A stretch of DNA of 64,000 nt from Orthonyx spaldingii (lineage: Eukaryota > Chordata > Aves > Passeriformes > Orthonychidae): positions 1,231,316 through 1,295,315 of the forward strand of contig VZTJ01004171.1 of the NCBI GenBank assembly GCA_013397795.1. The letters run 5' to 3'. A program made the position numbers and the translations under genes. Positions 23,201 to 36,700 of this stretch are shown here, piece after piece (within the stretch, counting starts at the first letter, position 1; every line of letters starts with the position of its first letter). The notes beneath the pieces were generated by a model. It did no database searches, was not told the DNA's origin, and saw only the letters and a list, made by a program, of their open reading frames with translations.

Positions 23201-26200
23201 CATCATACAATACATTGATATCTCATCATCTATTCCCAACCACATAAATCCAGCCAGTGGCTGTGTCTCAGGTTTCCTCATTTTCCATAAATTTGTCTAT
23301 CTTCTCTTGAGCTGATATGCAGTGCTTTTTATTGCTGACTTTGGAAATTGCTCCATAATTTAAAAACTCTTTGTGTAACAGAAATCCAGCTTGGGTTATA
23401 ACTGAGGTCAGTTGTGTCCACCTGGTATATTTGGTTTCCTGATTACACACACTAACTTCCAACTTGCACCTTTCTGTAAGCACTTGCAGAAGGCACTTAC
23501 AGCTTGAGGTGGCTGCTGGCACCCCAGGACCAAAAAGGAGAGATCAGAGAAGCAGATGTTTTCTCAAATCCCAGGGAAGTCCTGGTGCTCCGTACCATTA
23601 GCTCCTGAGCCATGCAGGCACCAGGAGCCAGTGGTATCCCCGTGGAGTCAGGAACATTTGGGAATTCAACCACTGGGACTCTAAGCCCAGCAACCACCAG
23701 CTTGGACTTGTTTTCCTTCCTGCAAAAAACCTGTTTAGTTTTGCTTTATCTTCATAACTAATCACAGCAAAACCAAGACTGAAAATCCTCCTAGCACTCT
23801 CCACGCCGCTCCTGGTACCTGGCTGTGACAATCCCCATCCTGCTGGCGTGGGAGTGGGGCTGCCCAGTGCTGACCCCAGTGAGCACACAGCCACCAGTGG
23901 AAGATGGGTCCTGCTGGCAGGGCCTGCCTGCACACTGAAGGACACTGCCCAGGAGGAGGGTCAGGCGGGCTTCTCCTTCAGGGCATAGGAAGGCATTGAG
24001 ACCAAAACCAAACATGGTGCAGCAGGAGCAGCCCCAGCCCCTCAGCACTGCAGACCCAAGAGTACCTCAGGCAGAAAAGGAGCTGAGGAGCAGAGAGCTA
24101 GGATGTGCAATGAAATTTCAATAATCTGTCAGAAATACTGCTTACAAATGCCAGCATGTAAAAAATGATCAATATGTAGACTGAAATATTCCTACTCCCA
24201 GGATATTATTTTTTCTTTTAAGATTGAAATTTTTCCTTCTTCTGTACATGCCAGTTGTTTGTAGCCTAGGAATTAGCATTGTGACATTTCTCTATTCCTT
24301 TTCAGCCTGCATGTTGCTGTGCACAGCGATCCCTCTAACTTTTTCTTTATGTTCCTGACACTTCTTGGCCCTAACACCTCAGGCTTGCCTCTACATGTTT
24401 GAACAGTAGCACAAAGCTGGGCTGCATGAACCCAAATGAGGCAGGCAGCACAGTGGGATGGCAAGGAAAGCAGCTGAGAGACTCAGAAGTGCACCAGTGA
24501 GTGGGAGCAGTCAGATCGGCGTGAGGAGAAGCAACCATAGCTGCAGGGACAGCCATCCTTGCTTCCCCATGCCTGGGAAAGAACCTCCAGGAGGGCAGCC
24601 CACCACAGGGATGGGGAAGGGGAAAGGCAAAAGGTTATCCCAAGGATACGGCGGCTCCTTGCAGGCAAAAAATCTGAATGGAGCATGTAAACATCCCACG
24701 CTTCCCAGTATGGTTTTCAATTAAAATAAACCCATTCTGTAACACCGCCAGAGAATGATTCACTGAGAAATTTATAGTCTGAAGGATCAAGGAGCTCAAT
24801 CACTATTACTCTGTAAACATTTATTAAGAATATAAAAATGAAATTAAAATTGCCCGATTAGTGAGATTTGGTGCCCTTCGTGGACACATACTTTTGTTTT
24901 CAGGACAAAGTTGCTTCACTTCCAAGAAGCCTGATGAATTCATAGATGGGAACTCACTAAAATCATCCACCATGGTATTGCATAGCACTCATTTTGCTTG
25001 CTGTTAAGTGACATTTTGTAGTTCCTCTGTTACCTCAAGAGACTGAATTGATTGGCCTGAGTTAAGCCAAAAAACCAAAAATAGAAAACCACAAAATATT
25101 GTAACATATATCCAAAATCATAAATCTGTAATCAGCAAAGCAGAGAACCTCTGTTAACATCTTCTTCACATAAAACAAGTATTTTTTGAGGCACACAAAT
25201 AAAGAGAGTTAATGAGACCAATTTTTAAAAGTAGCTTTTGCAAGCCCAAGAGTTTTGGATTACTTAGCATGCAGATTGTTGTAAGCTGGGCTGCTCTCAG
25301 GAATCCCTTAACTTTTTGACGGCTCTGTGCTGCACATTTACATTCCCGTGAGCTGTGTTGGTCCTGCCTGGGAGAGACAGCCTCCCCGAGGGACTAGTTA
25401 CACGTCTTCCATGAGCTGCTCCCTGGACAAATAGCAGTGCTAACCCCACAAGCAGAGAGTGCCAGCCACCAAGTGCGAATCCTGCTGGGAGCCGGTCGCG
25501 CTGTGCCAGGCTGCCGGGGGCCCAGGGTGGGTGGGTGGCACCCAAAAAGGGCCCTGGAGCAGGGTGCTCTCCTCCAGCACACGGAGAGGGTGCAGGCCGT
25601 GCAGCTGTGAGGGAGGCTTGGACACACTGGCCTTCCCTTATCTTCCCAGCAAGCACCAAAGCAGCTGGAATCGGCACCAGGATTCACCCCAGCTGCAGAT
25701 TTTTATCGCAGTTTCATCCTGCACTTATAACTCAATAAAATCAATAAAATAAATTGGCACACAAATGTCCAAATCCCCAAGCACTTCTTTGTCCTGAGAA
25801 ATTAAACTGCTCAATAAAAATGGACAGCAAGAAAAAAGCTTTATCACGTGCATTGTCTTATATGAAAAACTACTAATGTTTGGTCTTGATTTAGGTTGTT
25901 TCTTAATATTGCCACAAGATGTTAGCACCTTGACATTTTGTTATTATTACTACGGCTTTCATTTCTAAGCTAGTGCATCTTCCACCTACTCCCAGGCATG
26001 TTCCGTGCTCTTGCCCTAGGGAACAAGACATCACCTCTTTCCTGGTCTTTCAGGGGCTAATCAATGAACATATAGTAACTATGAAATAATTAACCTGTAG
26101 ATCAATCTCTTTTCACAAGCACACAACCAAGTCAACTTGTAAACTCAGAAGTATGGGCATGGTTTTCAAGAGATAACTATGCCTCTCTGTGTGACACACA

Positions 26201-26930
26201 CTTGACAAATATCCAGCATGTCTGAAAAAAGTTACTTTCTAGATACTTCTGTATGAATTCTAATTTTACCTTTAGATCCAGTTTTTCAGATTGCTGCAAC
26301 ACATACTTTCACCCTGAGAGTTACACAGCATCTAACTCCACCACAGTCTTGGCAGAAAAGTCCTTGTTGATACTTCTATCACTGTAAAATCCACTCACGC
26401 TGAGTGAATTAATTACTCACTAATTGACAGATTTTAAGACAGCGCAAGATACAACCAACCAAAAAGAAAGCCAAATATAAAATTCCAAATAGAACCACAA
26501 TGTCTGTTGAAATGTTAAAATAAGAATGGGATAATGTTTGCAGTGTTGAATGTTGGTCCTTGGAGGAGTTTTCAGTATCACATTTCAAAACACATTGCTC
26601 ATACAGCTTTCTTGCAATGCTTTTCAACATGCATATCAGCCAGTCCCAATAGTCTAAAACCTCTCAGGTCAACTCTGGAAAGTATTTAGCACCTGAATCC
26701 CATTTATTTCTACATAAACATCTCAGTTCCTTAATCGTAACTGGGAAAACTGTACTCCTCTACTTCTCAGGACTTATTTGATAAATTTTACATAATATTC
26801 CTTGAGTCCTTTAGATACCACCCTGGGCAAGAGGAGAGCCCAAAGATACCCTAAACAGACCAAAGTGAATAAAAAATAAAGAAAGATCAGCAGGCAAAAA
26901 ATGAGCTTTTCTTTGGCTCCTGGAGATGAA
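23201..26930. other. Non-coding stretch with GC-richer patches
   Basis: GC-richer segments at about 23510-24080, 24390-24690 and 25270-25700 hold overlapping short ORFs on both strands, the longest 126 codons on the minus strand at 25297-25677. The 25.45-25.62 kb part has a cluster of CpGs but is too short to call a CpG island. The rest is AT-rich and featureless. No gene supported. Confidence 0.5.

Positions 26931-26965
<35 letters not shown>
26931..26965. repeat. Compound (TAGA)n(CAGA)n microsatellite
   Basis: Five TAGA units run directly into CAGA units. Such GATA/GACA compounds are common and polymorphic in vertebrates. Confidence 0.9.
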
Positions 26966-29900
26966 CATGTAAACACACTACTAAAAATCTCGAATTACAA
27001 TCCATAATTTGCAAATTCCAGATAACAGCATTTTTGGTATGCATACTGAAAGAAACTCAAAACTATTACTTGATCATGGCATTGACTTTTTCCTCTACTG
27101 TCACTTATATCAAATTATTTCCATTATTCACTAGAACAGATAAATAGCAAAATTCAGAAATTCATACCAGAAGTTATTTTTATGGAAAATACTGCCTAAT
27201 TTTTGAAAAAAACAACTTTGTGCCATGTCATTGGTTCAAGACAGATGGCCTCATAAACCTCTCAGCAATGTATAAAACCCAGGGTTATATTTGACAGGCT
27301 CCAGGACCTGCATTTCGCAGAGATGACTGCGGGCTGTAGCAGAGAACCAGAAGCCATTTCTGCCTAGTGGTGGGATGTGAGCTGAATGGGCCCATCACCT
27401 GCAGCCACAGTGCAAGGTGAGACCAAAATGGGGAGTGACCAAGAGCTGTTGTCCCCACCAATGCACCGCACCACATTGTACTGTCAATGGTAGGCAGCAG
27501 ATCCATGAACTCCTAGATTTCTTCAATCAATTTTTGGCCATGTACTCATTCGCAAGACTAAGTGATGATGCTGAAACAAAAGCCCTGGGAAGCAGGATGC
27601 TACACTGCAGAACCTGAATTTATACACCCTGCCCTTTCTGGCTCCACAAATATTCATAGGCAGCCCTTCTCTGTTATTAGTATACATGGTAAGAACATCA
27701 GACTTCACATGACATATTCTCATTTACTGTTATTTTACAAGAGATATTGACTTGTTTACTTAAGTCAATAGCTGAAATACTCCCATTTATCCTACTTATC
27801 CCTACTCCTATATTCTCCCATGTTATCCATCTGGCTGAAGTTTAATTACTGGAAAACCTCTGAAATAGTACAGATTGCAGACACTAAGGGATGCCCTGTC
27901 CCAGGTCCACTTTGTGCTTGCCCAGCGGGCACAGCTGACATAAAACAAGACCATGCACCTGCCTTGTCTCCTCTGTCCCACTGGTGCTTCTTGCTAGACT
28001 CAGGTGCAGAGCAGGAAGAATCCATCAGGCTCGAAAGTAGAGTGGCACAGCTGGAAGGAGGAAGTCTGGAAGGAAATATTTTCATACAAGTAACCTGCAG
28101 AAAGAAGGTTGCAGCAATATAAAGCCAGGAAATTATGCAAAGAAATCTCTCTTCAAAATACGGTATTAATGATTCCCCCAAAACATAGCTGAAGAAATCC
28201 AGAATTAAAATCATCCATGCTGTTTAATTTTAGCTCTTACAAGTACATCTTCCAGGGACATATGGGCCCTGAATGCCATTACCACACAGTACCTTTTTTT
28301 GTGTCTCAACACACAGGGTAGATGGCACTACCTAATGAGCAGTGGCAGCAAAATATCTTGATCTTCACTGTCTACAGCATCTCCAGCCTTCTGCATCTCA
28401 GCAAGGAGAAGCAAAGAGTGGTCTGAATAGGCTGTCAGAGCTCTCCGGGGATGTGGACATGTTGCTTGCCAGTGATCTCCCCAGGCATCTGCTGGCAGCA
28501 GAGAAATCCTGAACTCAGAAATCTCATTATACCAGCCCTGGTAGGAATGACAGTTTTTTGATGAACTTTTCAGGAGTCCCTAGCTTAGAGAAGGTACCAG
28601 CATTCTTCACCTTCTTTTACCCATGATTTTTCCTGTTGCCTGTTTCTTTGTACACTGGAGACTGTCTAATGCACACACTTCCATCTGCTGATTTTTAAGC
28701 ACTCTTGGTTTTGAGACACCTTTCTTCTGCTTCAATCAGTAGATACTTTACCTGAAACACCTATCTGGCTGCTAACATAGCTTGAAAAGGAAATTGAGTA
28801 TCTGCAGTGTGGAAGGTTTTGCATTACTTTCCTCTCAGTGATTATTAGGGCATTTCGCATTTGCCCACGGTACCATTAAAATGCCTCTCCTCATCCCTGA
28901 ATTGCTTTGCCTTGCCCAGTTTTAACTCATCGTGGCTTTTAACTTTCATTTTTTCCTGTTAGCAGTAACTTAGAGAATGTTCTTGTGTAGCTGCCACCTC
29001 TGTTTTCCATTTCCAGAGTTCATTTGTTAACCTCATCTTTTTTTGAGTAGTCCCTTGTGAAGCCACATTTTCTACTTGTTCTCTGCATATCTTTTTTCAG
29101 AGGAATTTTAATTTGTTGCATCCTAAATTCAGATTTCTTAATATAATTCTCCAGCTTGTTTGCACATCCTTGGACCTGAGGTACTTCTTCTCATTGTATC
29201 CAGGCTACTAAGACCCTGATCTAACTAGGCAGTTAAGGATGTACTTAATTTAAAGAACATGTATAATCCAATCCCTGTTCAACAGAACACATATACCAAC
29301 GGCTGCTCCAATGGGACAAAAGCACATGCTGAAAGTTTCTGTAAATTTGTAAAACTTCTGTTCTTGAAATCTAAGCTTTCAGTACTACTGCAGCACCTTC
29401 TGGCTCCTAAACATTTTTTCTCAACTAAGCAAAAGGAGATTTGCAATACTCTGTTGTTTTCATCTTTTCATTTTCATAGGACTTGGCACCTTCTGGGGTT
29501 TTAGGTCACCACAGTTTTTTACATCCATTAGAGAAAAGCAACAGCATGTTTTACCGTACTGATGACAAGTCACCATGCTCTTGAAAGGCAAGAGATCCCT
29601 TATTCAGAGTAACCAAAATGAAGCAGACTTTTTAGGCCTCCAATTTCTGACCAGCAGGATGTGCATTTGTGGAAGAATCTGTGGAAATCAGCTGTGAAGG
29701 CTCAAGCTTACACATCTTTCTCCAGGGCTCAGGCTGAGAGGCTGCACAAAGCTCGTATGGTCTCAGGCCGGGCTGCAGCTCAGCTCTCTGTTCAGGTGAC
29801 TTCTTTCCTTCTTGCAGGAAGTGACACATACCATGGATACAGAAATGTGCTTCCATGCGATGAAGGAATGGGGAAAGGCTTCCCACTGCCATCTCCCTGA

Positions 29901-30641
29901 AGTAATATGTCTGTTTCTTGCCACAAACCCTCCTGGAAGACGAAAGTTATGATTCAGTAGTAGAGTACTGTCCTGGTGAGTATTTTGTTTGTTTTCACTC
30001 CAAACTTCTAAAAATATTCATTTTTGCTCTGATAACCAAATGCAAATTGAAAATAAATGGAAAGGAAGTGACATGACCAAGCAGCAAATGTTCTTTTTAC
30101 CAGTCAGTTTTGCATTTTAAATTAAAGATTATGTAAAGATAATGCTTAAAAACTTTGCACCTTGAGACAATCAAGAAACATTCCCACAGTCAACCAGTTG
30201 CAGTACTTACAGATTCACTCACTGTCTCCTAAGAAAAAAGTTGTTTTGCTTCCTGGCTAAACTGTTGACTTTGGGTAGAACATGATTTCCAGGCAAAAGG
30301 CAGAACATAGTGCAGACCTGTTTGATTCCTGGCTTGGTGTCCTGTCATTGGCTTACACAACATTTCAGTTTAAATTATTTTGAGTCATCTTTTCCCTCTC
30401 TATTTTCTTTTTTTTATCCTTCTTGTAGGTTTGTCTCATGTTTCAGTATTATCTGTTAAAAATGCTATGCAGCTTGATACTATCACCAACACCCCAACAG
30501 CGCTTTAGCACTTTATCACTTACTCCCTTTTAAGCAGAAAAGGAATTTTTCTTGGTGTTAATGGAAGTGCAGTCAAGGGCTGTGTGGGACCCCTCTGAGA
30601 AGAGAACATACTATGCATTTAGTTTAAATCAGGTTTGGAGA
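26966..30641. other. Non-coding stretch
   Basis: Unique sequence with short ORFs only, the longest 122 codons on the minus strand at 27846-28214. A splice-donor-like GGTGAGTATT at about 29972 follows a short open stretch, but no acceptor or family resemblance supports an exon. No repeat recognised. Confidence 0.5.
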
Positions 30642-30670
30642 TTTTTTTTTTTAATACAAAAGACTTTATT
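30642..30670 (-). terminator. Possible minus-strand polyadenylation site with genomic A-tract
   Basis: On the minus strand a canonical AATAAA (30670-30665) is followed 12 bases later by 11 A (30652-30642). This spacing fits a true cleavage site or the 3' end of a retrocopied transcript. The upstream minus-strand sequence (about 30700-31200) is AT-rich and 3'-UTR-like, but contains no coding sequence I can recognise. Chance occurrence cannot be excluded. Confidence 0.35.
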
Positions 30671-32257
30671 AACATAGGAAATGATTCAGAAGAATCTGCA
30701 GGCTACAAAGCAGGGTAATATCCCTCAGATGGTACAATTACTCAGACAACTGGAAAAGCTTCCAATTATACAAATAAGGCATAGCACTGCAAAGCTGATA
30801 GCAATGTGGAAAGTTACAGAAAGGTATTCTGCAAATTCTTCTAGGGAATAAAGGGCGAGCATGTTGCAATCAGCAGCCAAACTTGGATAACATGATATTT
30901 AACGTATTAAAGATGTTTAACTTCTCTTCATAACAAAATAGAAGAGTCATAAATCACAAAGTACTGATTCCTTTGGGTATCACAATTCTACAAGTTTGAA
31001 GACAAAGAATATATCAAGTTCCCTTCTCATTATAATCTCCCTGTAGTAACCTTGAAGTTGGAGAGAGAAGTGAGAGTTTGTGGAAATATGCCTTCAATGA
31101 GGGAGAGGCAATTACGCTTTGGATTGCTTGAATTTCTTAAAAGATTAGTCTGCTGCCTGAATAACTGTAAGCATTTTTCCGCATAGGGATGAAATAACAG
31201 AAAAATTGGTATTATATTAAGTAATCTGAATATTATTTTGTAACCGAGACTGACCTTTAAATTTATCCACTTTCCCTATCAAATGCTCTCTTCCAAAAAC
31301 TAATTACTGAGTCATTCTTTTCCTGTCTCATATAAGTACTGTTTCTTTCCATTTTCAGGGGTTTTTGTGTTTGCATGAACTATTCCTGTTTCTCCACACT
31401 AAGGCAATTTAGCTACTAAAAAAAGCCCAAACAAACATAGAAGGGACACTTCAAAGTAGCCAGACCTCATGCGTCAGAGGAGAATTAGAAAACTCTAATA
31501 ACTGTCTGGGCATTTATGTGCAATCATTTACCTGATAATTTCAAAGTACTTTTGAGCCATTAAAGCTTTACAACATCCCACAAAGTTGGTGGTTTTAACC
31601 TTCTTTCACAGACAGTAAAAATGATAAAGAAATAGCTTAGCCCCCGTGCTGTAGGTCATATGGAATAGTAACAGAGAGGTGCTATAAACAAGGTGACAAG
31701 GCTACAACGTTCCAGCCGTTAGCCAACACCATCTCCTTCTGGAATGAGCAGTCAGTAACGTGGCTGTCTGAGGGGAATGGGGAAATCACTGCAACTTCTT
31801 GAAAATTTTTATGCAAGGCAGCCTTCCCTAAAAACTGGAGAGCCAGAGGCAAATTCTGAATCACATTGTGTATATTTCTACATTAAAATCAAACCAGTCA
31901 GGTGCTTAGATGGTGCTCTAAACAATAGAGGGAGACACATGAAAGAAGAGCCTGCTTCTTGGCATCTGCACCTCTCAGGAGCTGTGGGGGTACAAAAAGC
32001 CCATGCATGCAGCAGGACACTGGGTGGGAAGAAAGGCTGCGCTACGTGAAAGCACGTGAGCAAGCTTTTGTGGGTTTCTGCACCCGGGGTCCACAGCCTA
32101 CAGCACTGTTTGCCTGTTTGCTGGGTGAGGCTGCCACCAGTGCCCAGGTGGGGCAGCTCAGGGCTGGGAACACTGCTGTACATGTACATAAAGCCACTCC
32201 AACCATCTGGTGCCACAAAGGAGGCAGCTCTGCAAATACAGCTCACAGGCCAGACCT
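30671..32257. other. Non-coding stretch
   Basis: No exon supported. The first 600 bases are AT-rich and could be 3'-UTR-like on the minus strand (see the polyadenylation entry). From about 31950 the sequence becomes GC-richer with overlapping short ORFs. Confidence 0.5.
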
Positions 32258-32520
32258 GAGGGCATGGCATGAAGCTGTGTCAGGGCAGGTTTGTGTTGGG
32301 TATTAGGAAAAGGTTCCACAGGCACAGGGTGGTTCGGTGCTGGAACAGGCTCCACAGGGGAGTGGTCACAGCTCCAAGCCTTGACAGAGTTCATGAAGTG
32401 TTTGGACAACGCTCTCAGGCACATGGTGTGACTCTTGGGGATGGTGCTGTGCAGGGCCAGGAGCTGGACTCAATGATCCTTCTGGGTCCCTTCCAACTCA
32501 AGGGTTTCTATGATTCTATG
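32258..32520 (+). mobile_element. CR1 LINE, 3' end fragment
   Basis: Clear CR1 3' end in sense orientation: GGCATGGCATGAAGCTGTGT, GGGTATTAGGAAAAGGTTCC, GGTGCTGGAACAGGCTCC, a GGACTCAATGATCCTTCTGG block, TCCCTTCCAACTCA and the terminal TTCTATGATTCTATG (32506-32520). It is 5'-truncated and contains only 3' untranslated sequence. The well-preserved end and tail suggest it is younger than the other CR1 copies in the window. Confidence 0.92.
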
Positions 32521-35500
32521 ACTGCTTCTGAAGTTTCAGCCCTATGCAGAGAAGCCTCTCCAAGCAGATTGCATCCAGCACTCGGGTGTATGGAGCCGGG
32601 ATCATTACAGTGCCGTGACGACCACAGCAAACGTTGAAAGGAGTCCAGGCCATTATTGCATAAGACTTGAGCACTTTCCTGGCAGTGACTGCAAAGAATA
32701 TGAAAATGTTGAAACTGAATTTATCCTCAGTTTCAACATCATCTCTCAGAAAGAGTCAAACAGCAATGGAATTTCAAGGGGGGCAAAGCTCCTATAAAAC
32801 TAATGGCTTTTCACTCTCTCTCTGTCAGCAGATGATTAATTCCTGGTGCTGGAGGTGCATCTGAGCGACTTAGAATGGAGTTCTGGAAGTCACAAAGAAG
32901 CAACAGAGGTTCTGACCAAGGCTTAATCATTCTATTCTCAGCTCTTGCTCTGTCCAAAGCTCTGCTGAATAGAAGCCAGCAAGAATTTTTCCTTGAAGAA
33001 GACACAGGAAAATGTCAAGATAATCTTGGTTTGCAACTTGGGATCTCACATTACGAAGAAACTAAAGCAAGATAGATTTAAAGTAGTATTATTTTTTCTC
33101 AAAGTCAGATGCCTGATGTTCAGCACCTAAATCTGCTTTTTTTTAAAATTTGTGTGTCTACTCCCAAAGCCAGTATAAACTGGCTGATTGGGCCCTCTGA
33201 AATATACGCCACATAGGCTGACACATTAATTTGGAATTGTAAGTTAGAGTGACCCAAGTTAAAAAACTTTCTCTAAGCGATTCACCAGTGATTACAGAAT
33301 AAAGCAGGTCCTACATCTCCTCTCTCCCTATTTCTAAGTCTAAACACAGGAGAATGCAAATCTCTATTTCTCCCAACAGCAACCTGCACCACTTCTAGAA
33401 ATACATTCTCCAGCCCAACACTAACTTGTCAGTCACTGCAAAGCGGTCTCAAAAATCTACCTCTAAAAACCTCCTGTGCTAGAGCTGAGAAGAGAGACAT
33501 GAAAATATTTAATGCTTTATCATCATTCTATTTAACTTTTAAAAATACTAACTAGACAATATAAATCCAGCATGTATGCATATAGATAAGATTACTGTAT
33601 TTTTTAATATTGAAATATTTTTACCAGTGTTTATTAAGATACCCTCCAAACATCTAAAAATTTTAATTTTTTAAAAATCAAGTTTTTTAGTAAGCAATAG
33701 AACAACCAGAACTTTTTTGCCAAATCAAAACGTTCCCAAACACAGATTTCACTTTTTCCAAAATTTCATAAATATTTTTTTAAGTTCCTTGTTATTTTTT
33801 TCCCAAAATGGGAATTTTAGCTTAAGCAGTGCTGTCATCAGACATAGAGGGAGGAAGTCCTGTTCCTCATGTAGATATTCAACAATGTTTATACGCATTA
33901 ACCATAATCTGTCTGCAATGCCCTTCATACTCTCTCTGAAGTCCATAACTCTAACTTCTGCAGAAGAAAAAGCACGTGTACCCCAGAAAAAATTGTCTGA
34001 TCCACCTTTGACTGTCAGAGCAACTCCAGCCAACTTACAGTCTTTATGTGAAACTCGGCTGACAAGCTATGAGAAACAATAGCTTGGGATCACCTAATTA
34101 AAGACTGTTTAATAAAGCAAGCAACTCTCGCTCAGCATACAAGGTTACATGAGGATGTCTCATCAAAGGAATGTGTACTGAGGTGTTAACTTCCTTCACC
34201 TTGCCCTTTACCTTGCTATATTTTGTCCAACTGCTAACATGCCATCCTGAAGGTCCATCTGGTTTTGCCGGGATATTATTTCAAACCTTCCTTCAGCAGA
34301 CAATGACTCCCAGCTGGTTTCCACAGCCTGCACTTTAGCATGCCGTGACTTCTGGTGACAAAGTTATCAATTGCACAAATAAACAGGAACACTTTCCAGA
34401 TGCCACAGGAGGAATGCCATGGCTCTCCTCCTCCAGCTCAACCCTTCGCCTTTCAGGTGGCAACTCTGTGGCCTCTTCTTTAACCTGTTCCCTACCACTT
34501 GAGAGTCTGGCTACAAATTCCCATCTCCCTCAGGTTATTTCAGATTCCTGCACAGCTCAGTGGCACTGAAGCCCTTCTAGACTGAGTCTCTACACTTCAC
34601 TTCCTTTGAAGAGGAATTACCTTGTAAAAGACAAATACCATCTAACCTGGTACAATTCACCTCTGAAAACCTCCTGTTGCTTTTGATTTTTACATTCTCC
34701 ACTTGCCTTTCTATCTTTGTTCTCTATTGTCTCAAATGTCTGCAGACTACTGAGGTGACACTAATGAGCTGGCCAGATTATTTTTCCCTTACTGTAACAG
34801 AGGGTGTTACAGGCATTATCCCCCAACCATAAAGTGCTGCCTTGGAGTTCATAGGTTATTAAAAATCCTTTCTACCAGACTTGCAATTTCCTCTGCCATA
34901 TCTTGGACTATTATGAGATGGACATTATCCAGCCACTCTTCAATTGCAAAAGCACTCATTTGCACTTCCACAGTTACTCCTGATTACCTTTGTTCCCACA
35001 GTCTGCCTTACAAAATATAGTCTCATTATCAAACAAAAAGCAAAGTATTCTTTAGTTTGAGATAATACTTGGACTAGTTTTACCTTCATCCCCTCCTTAT
35101 TTGATTGTGGAGAAGAGGTGATTTTTTTGGACCTTGCTTCGAATCGGGTAAAATATATTAAGTTTGGAAATGGTCTTGTCTCCAGTTACAGATCTCAACA
35201 CGATCTGTAAGATCTTCAAAAGGTTCAGATATGCCATTGATGACACTGAGTTATGTGACAGAAAGGTTCTAATACTTAGAAATAATCAAATTTGAAGGTT
35301 CTTTGCCCTGGAATTGCACAGGCTGATATGCCAGTTATCATCTAAAAAACCCACTTGGTCCAAGAGAGAGAAGAAAACAATTTCAAGACAGATTTCAGCT
35401 TTCAACATATTTTTCATTTTGACTATCTGTGTTAGTAAACACTGCCCAGAAACTGTTTCAATGACTACCTTACCTTATGTGCTGCAGTATCCCCAGAAGA

Positions 35501-36579
35501 GCTCCATCCAAGTAGAACAGCCCTATCTGGCTCTGATGTGTCTGGGCCAAAGCTGTTATTTCTGCAGAGCACTCGCACATCTTCCAGAGTACCCAGAGCA
35601 CACCCTACACTTCCTGCTCATCCATCACCCAGCAGACAAAACAAGTGCTCACAGCAAACATGGGAAAAATAGGGGGAGTTTGTATTCATTAAATCCCCAA
35701 AACCCCTCTTCCAAGTCCTCTGACTTCAGTGTACACAGAAGATCTTCCTTTCTCTGTCTCAAGCTCCTTCCATCTTCACCATGCCAAAACCCCAGATCAA
35801 GCCTCATTTAAGCTATATACAAGGAACAATTTCAATCCACTTAATATGTGTAATCAAATCACTCACTGCTCAATACATTGCAGAGTTTGGGAATGTTTAT
35901 GAAGCTGCCACAAAACTTTCAGTGCACTGTAGAGCTCTGCTTTGACCTGCCAAAGAAACTGGAGGTCCTTGCCATAAAATTGAGGTCCAGTGTGTCACAG
36001 AGTGCACATTGTTTTGTCTAATTTGAACTTGGAAACAATTTCTGTTTTTTTCAGAACCGGTGAGTAACCATCGAGCAACTAAATTCATGCATTCATGTTA
36101 GTACTGAAACAGATTTTCACAGTGGGTTTGGCCTTCTAAGAACCTTCTACCCCACAATGCCATCTCCTCTTGTAATATCCACGTACCAGATTTCATTAAA
36201 GAACAGCTGAAATGCAGAATGCTTTTTTCCCCTCACATCACACCTTCAAGAGAACCTTTACTTTTAGCTTCTATAGGGATTTTGTGAAAGACTGAGGGAG
36301 CAAGACACCCTGATACAACCTCTGTATCATATTGGTCAAAATGGTGTATTTTCAGCTAGCATCCACAATGTTTTATATTTCAATTAAACAGCATGCTTGT
36401 GAACTATATTCCCATGAGAAATGCCTCACCTGACAGTGGCATGGTGGTGTTCCCAGGTGCTACATGCTGAAGTAGAGCTGGAAGCACATCTTTGCTTAGG
36501 GATGCCCTGGTACAAGGCATGAAGGAATGCTCCTGGACTTCTGAGGGCCTTAACAACACAGGCACATGAGAAATGGCCT
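32521..36579. other. Long non-coding stretch
   Basis: Mostly AT-rich unique DNA. The longest ORF is 165 codons (+, 35314-35811), with no family resemblance, no convincing start context and a Ser/Pro-rich tail. An A/T-rich zone lies at about 33480-33800. No repeat recognised. Confidence 0.5.
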
Positions 36580-36700
36580 CTGGAGCCAGACCAGTCATCC
36601 ACCCAGTCCTGTAATCTATCTGTGACAGTGGCTATATTGTAAATAAATGTGCAAAAATACAAATGCAGTAATATATCTGGCAGAGCTTACTCAATTCCTG
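36580..36700. mobile_element. Possible ancient CR1/L3-type tail
   Basis: GACCAGTCATCC, CCCAGTCCTGTAATCT and TGTGACAGTGGC occur in the order seen in the L3/CR1-type 3' region, and a degraded GTGCAAAAATAC...AGTAATATAT segment follows where that family has a similar block. Identification is by eye and tentative; orientation not assigned. Confidence 0.35.

Noticed and set aside
25450..25620. Possible CpG island
   Set aside because: GC-rich with about eight CpGs, but too short and with no promoter or exon beside it.
29892..29980. Exon-like open stretch ending in a GGTGAGTATT donor-like site
   Set aside because: No clear acceptor, a stop just upstream, no family match; donor-like words are common by chance.
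35314..35811. 165-codon + strand ORF
   Set aside because: No recognisable domain; Ser/Pro-rich tail and no supporting context.
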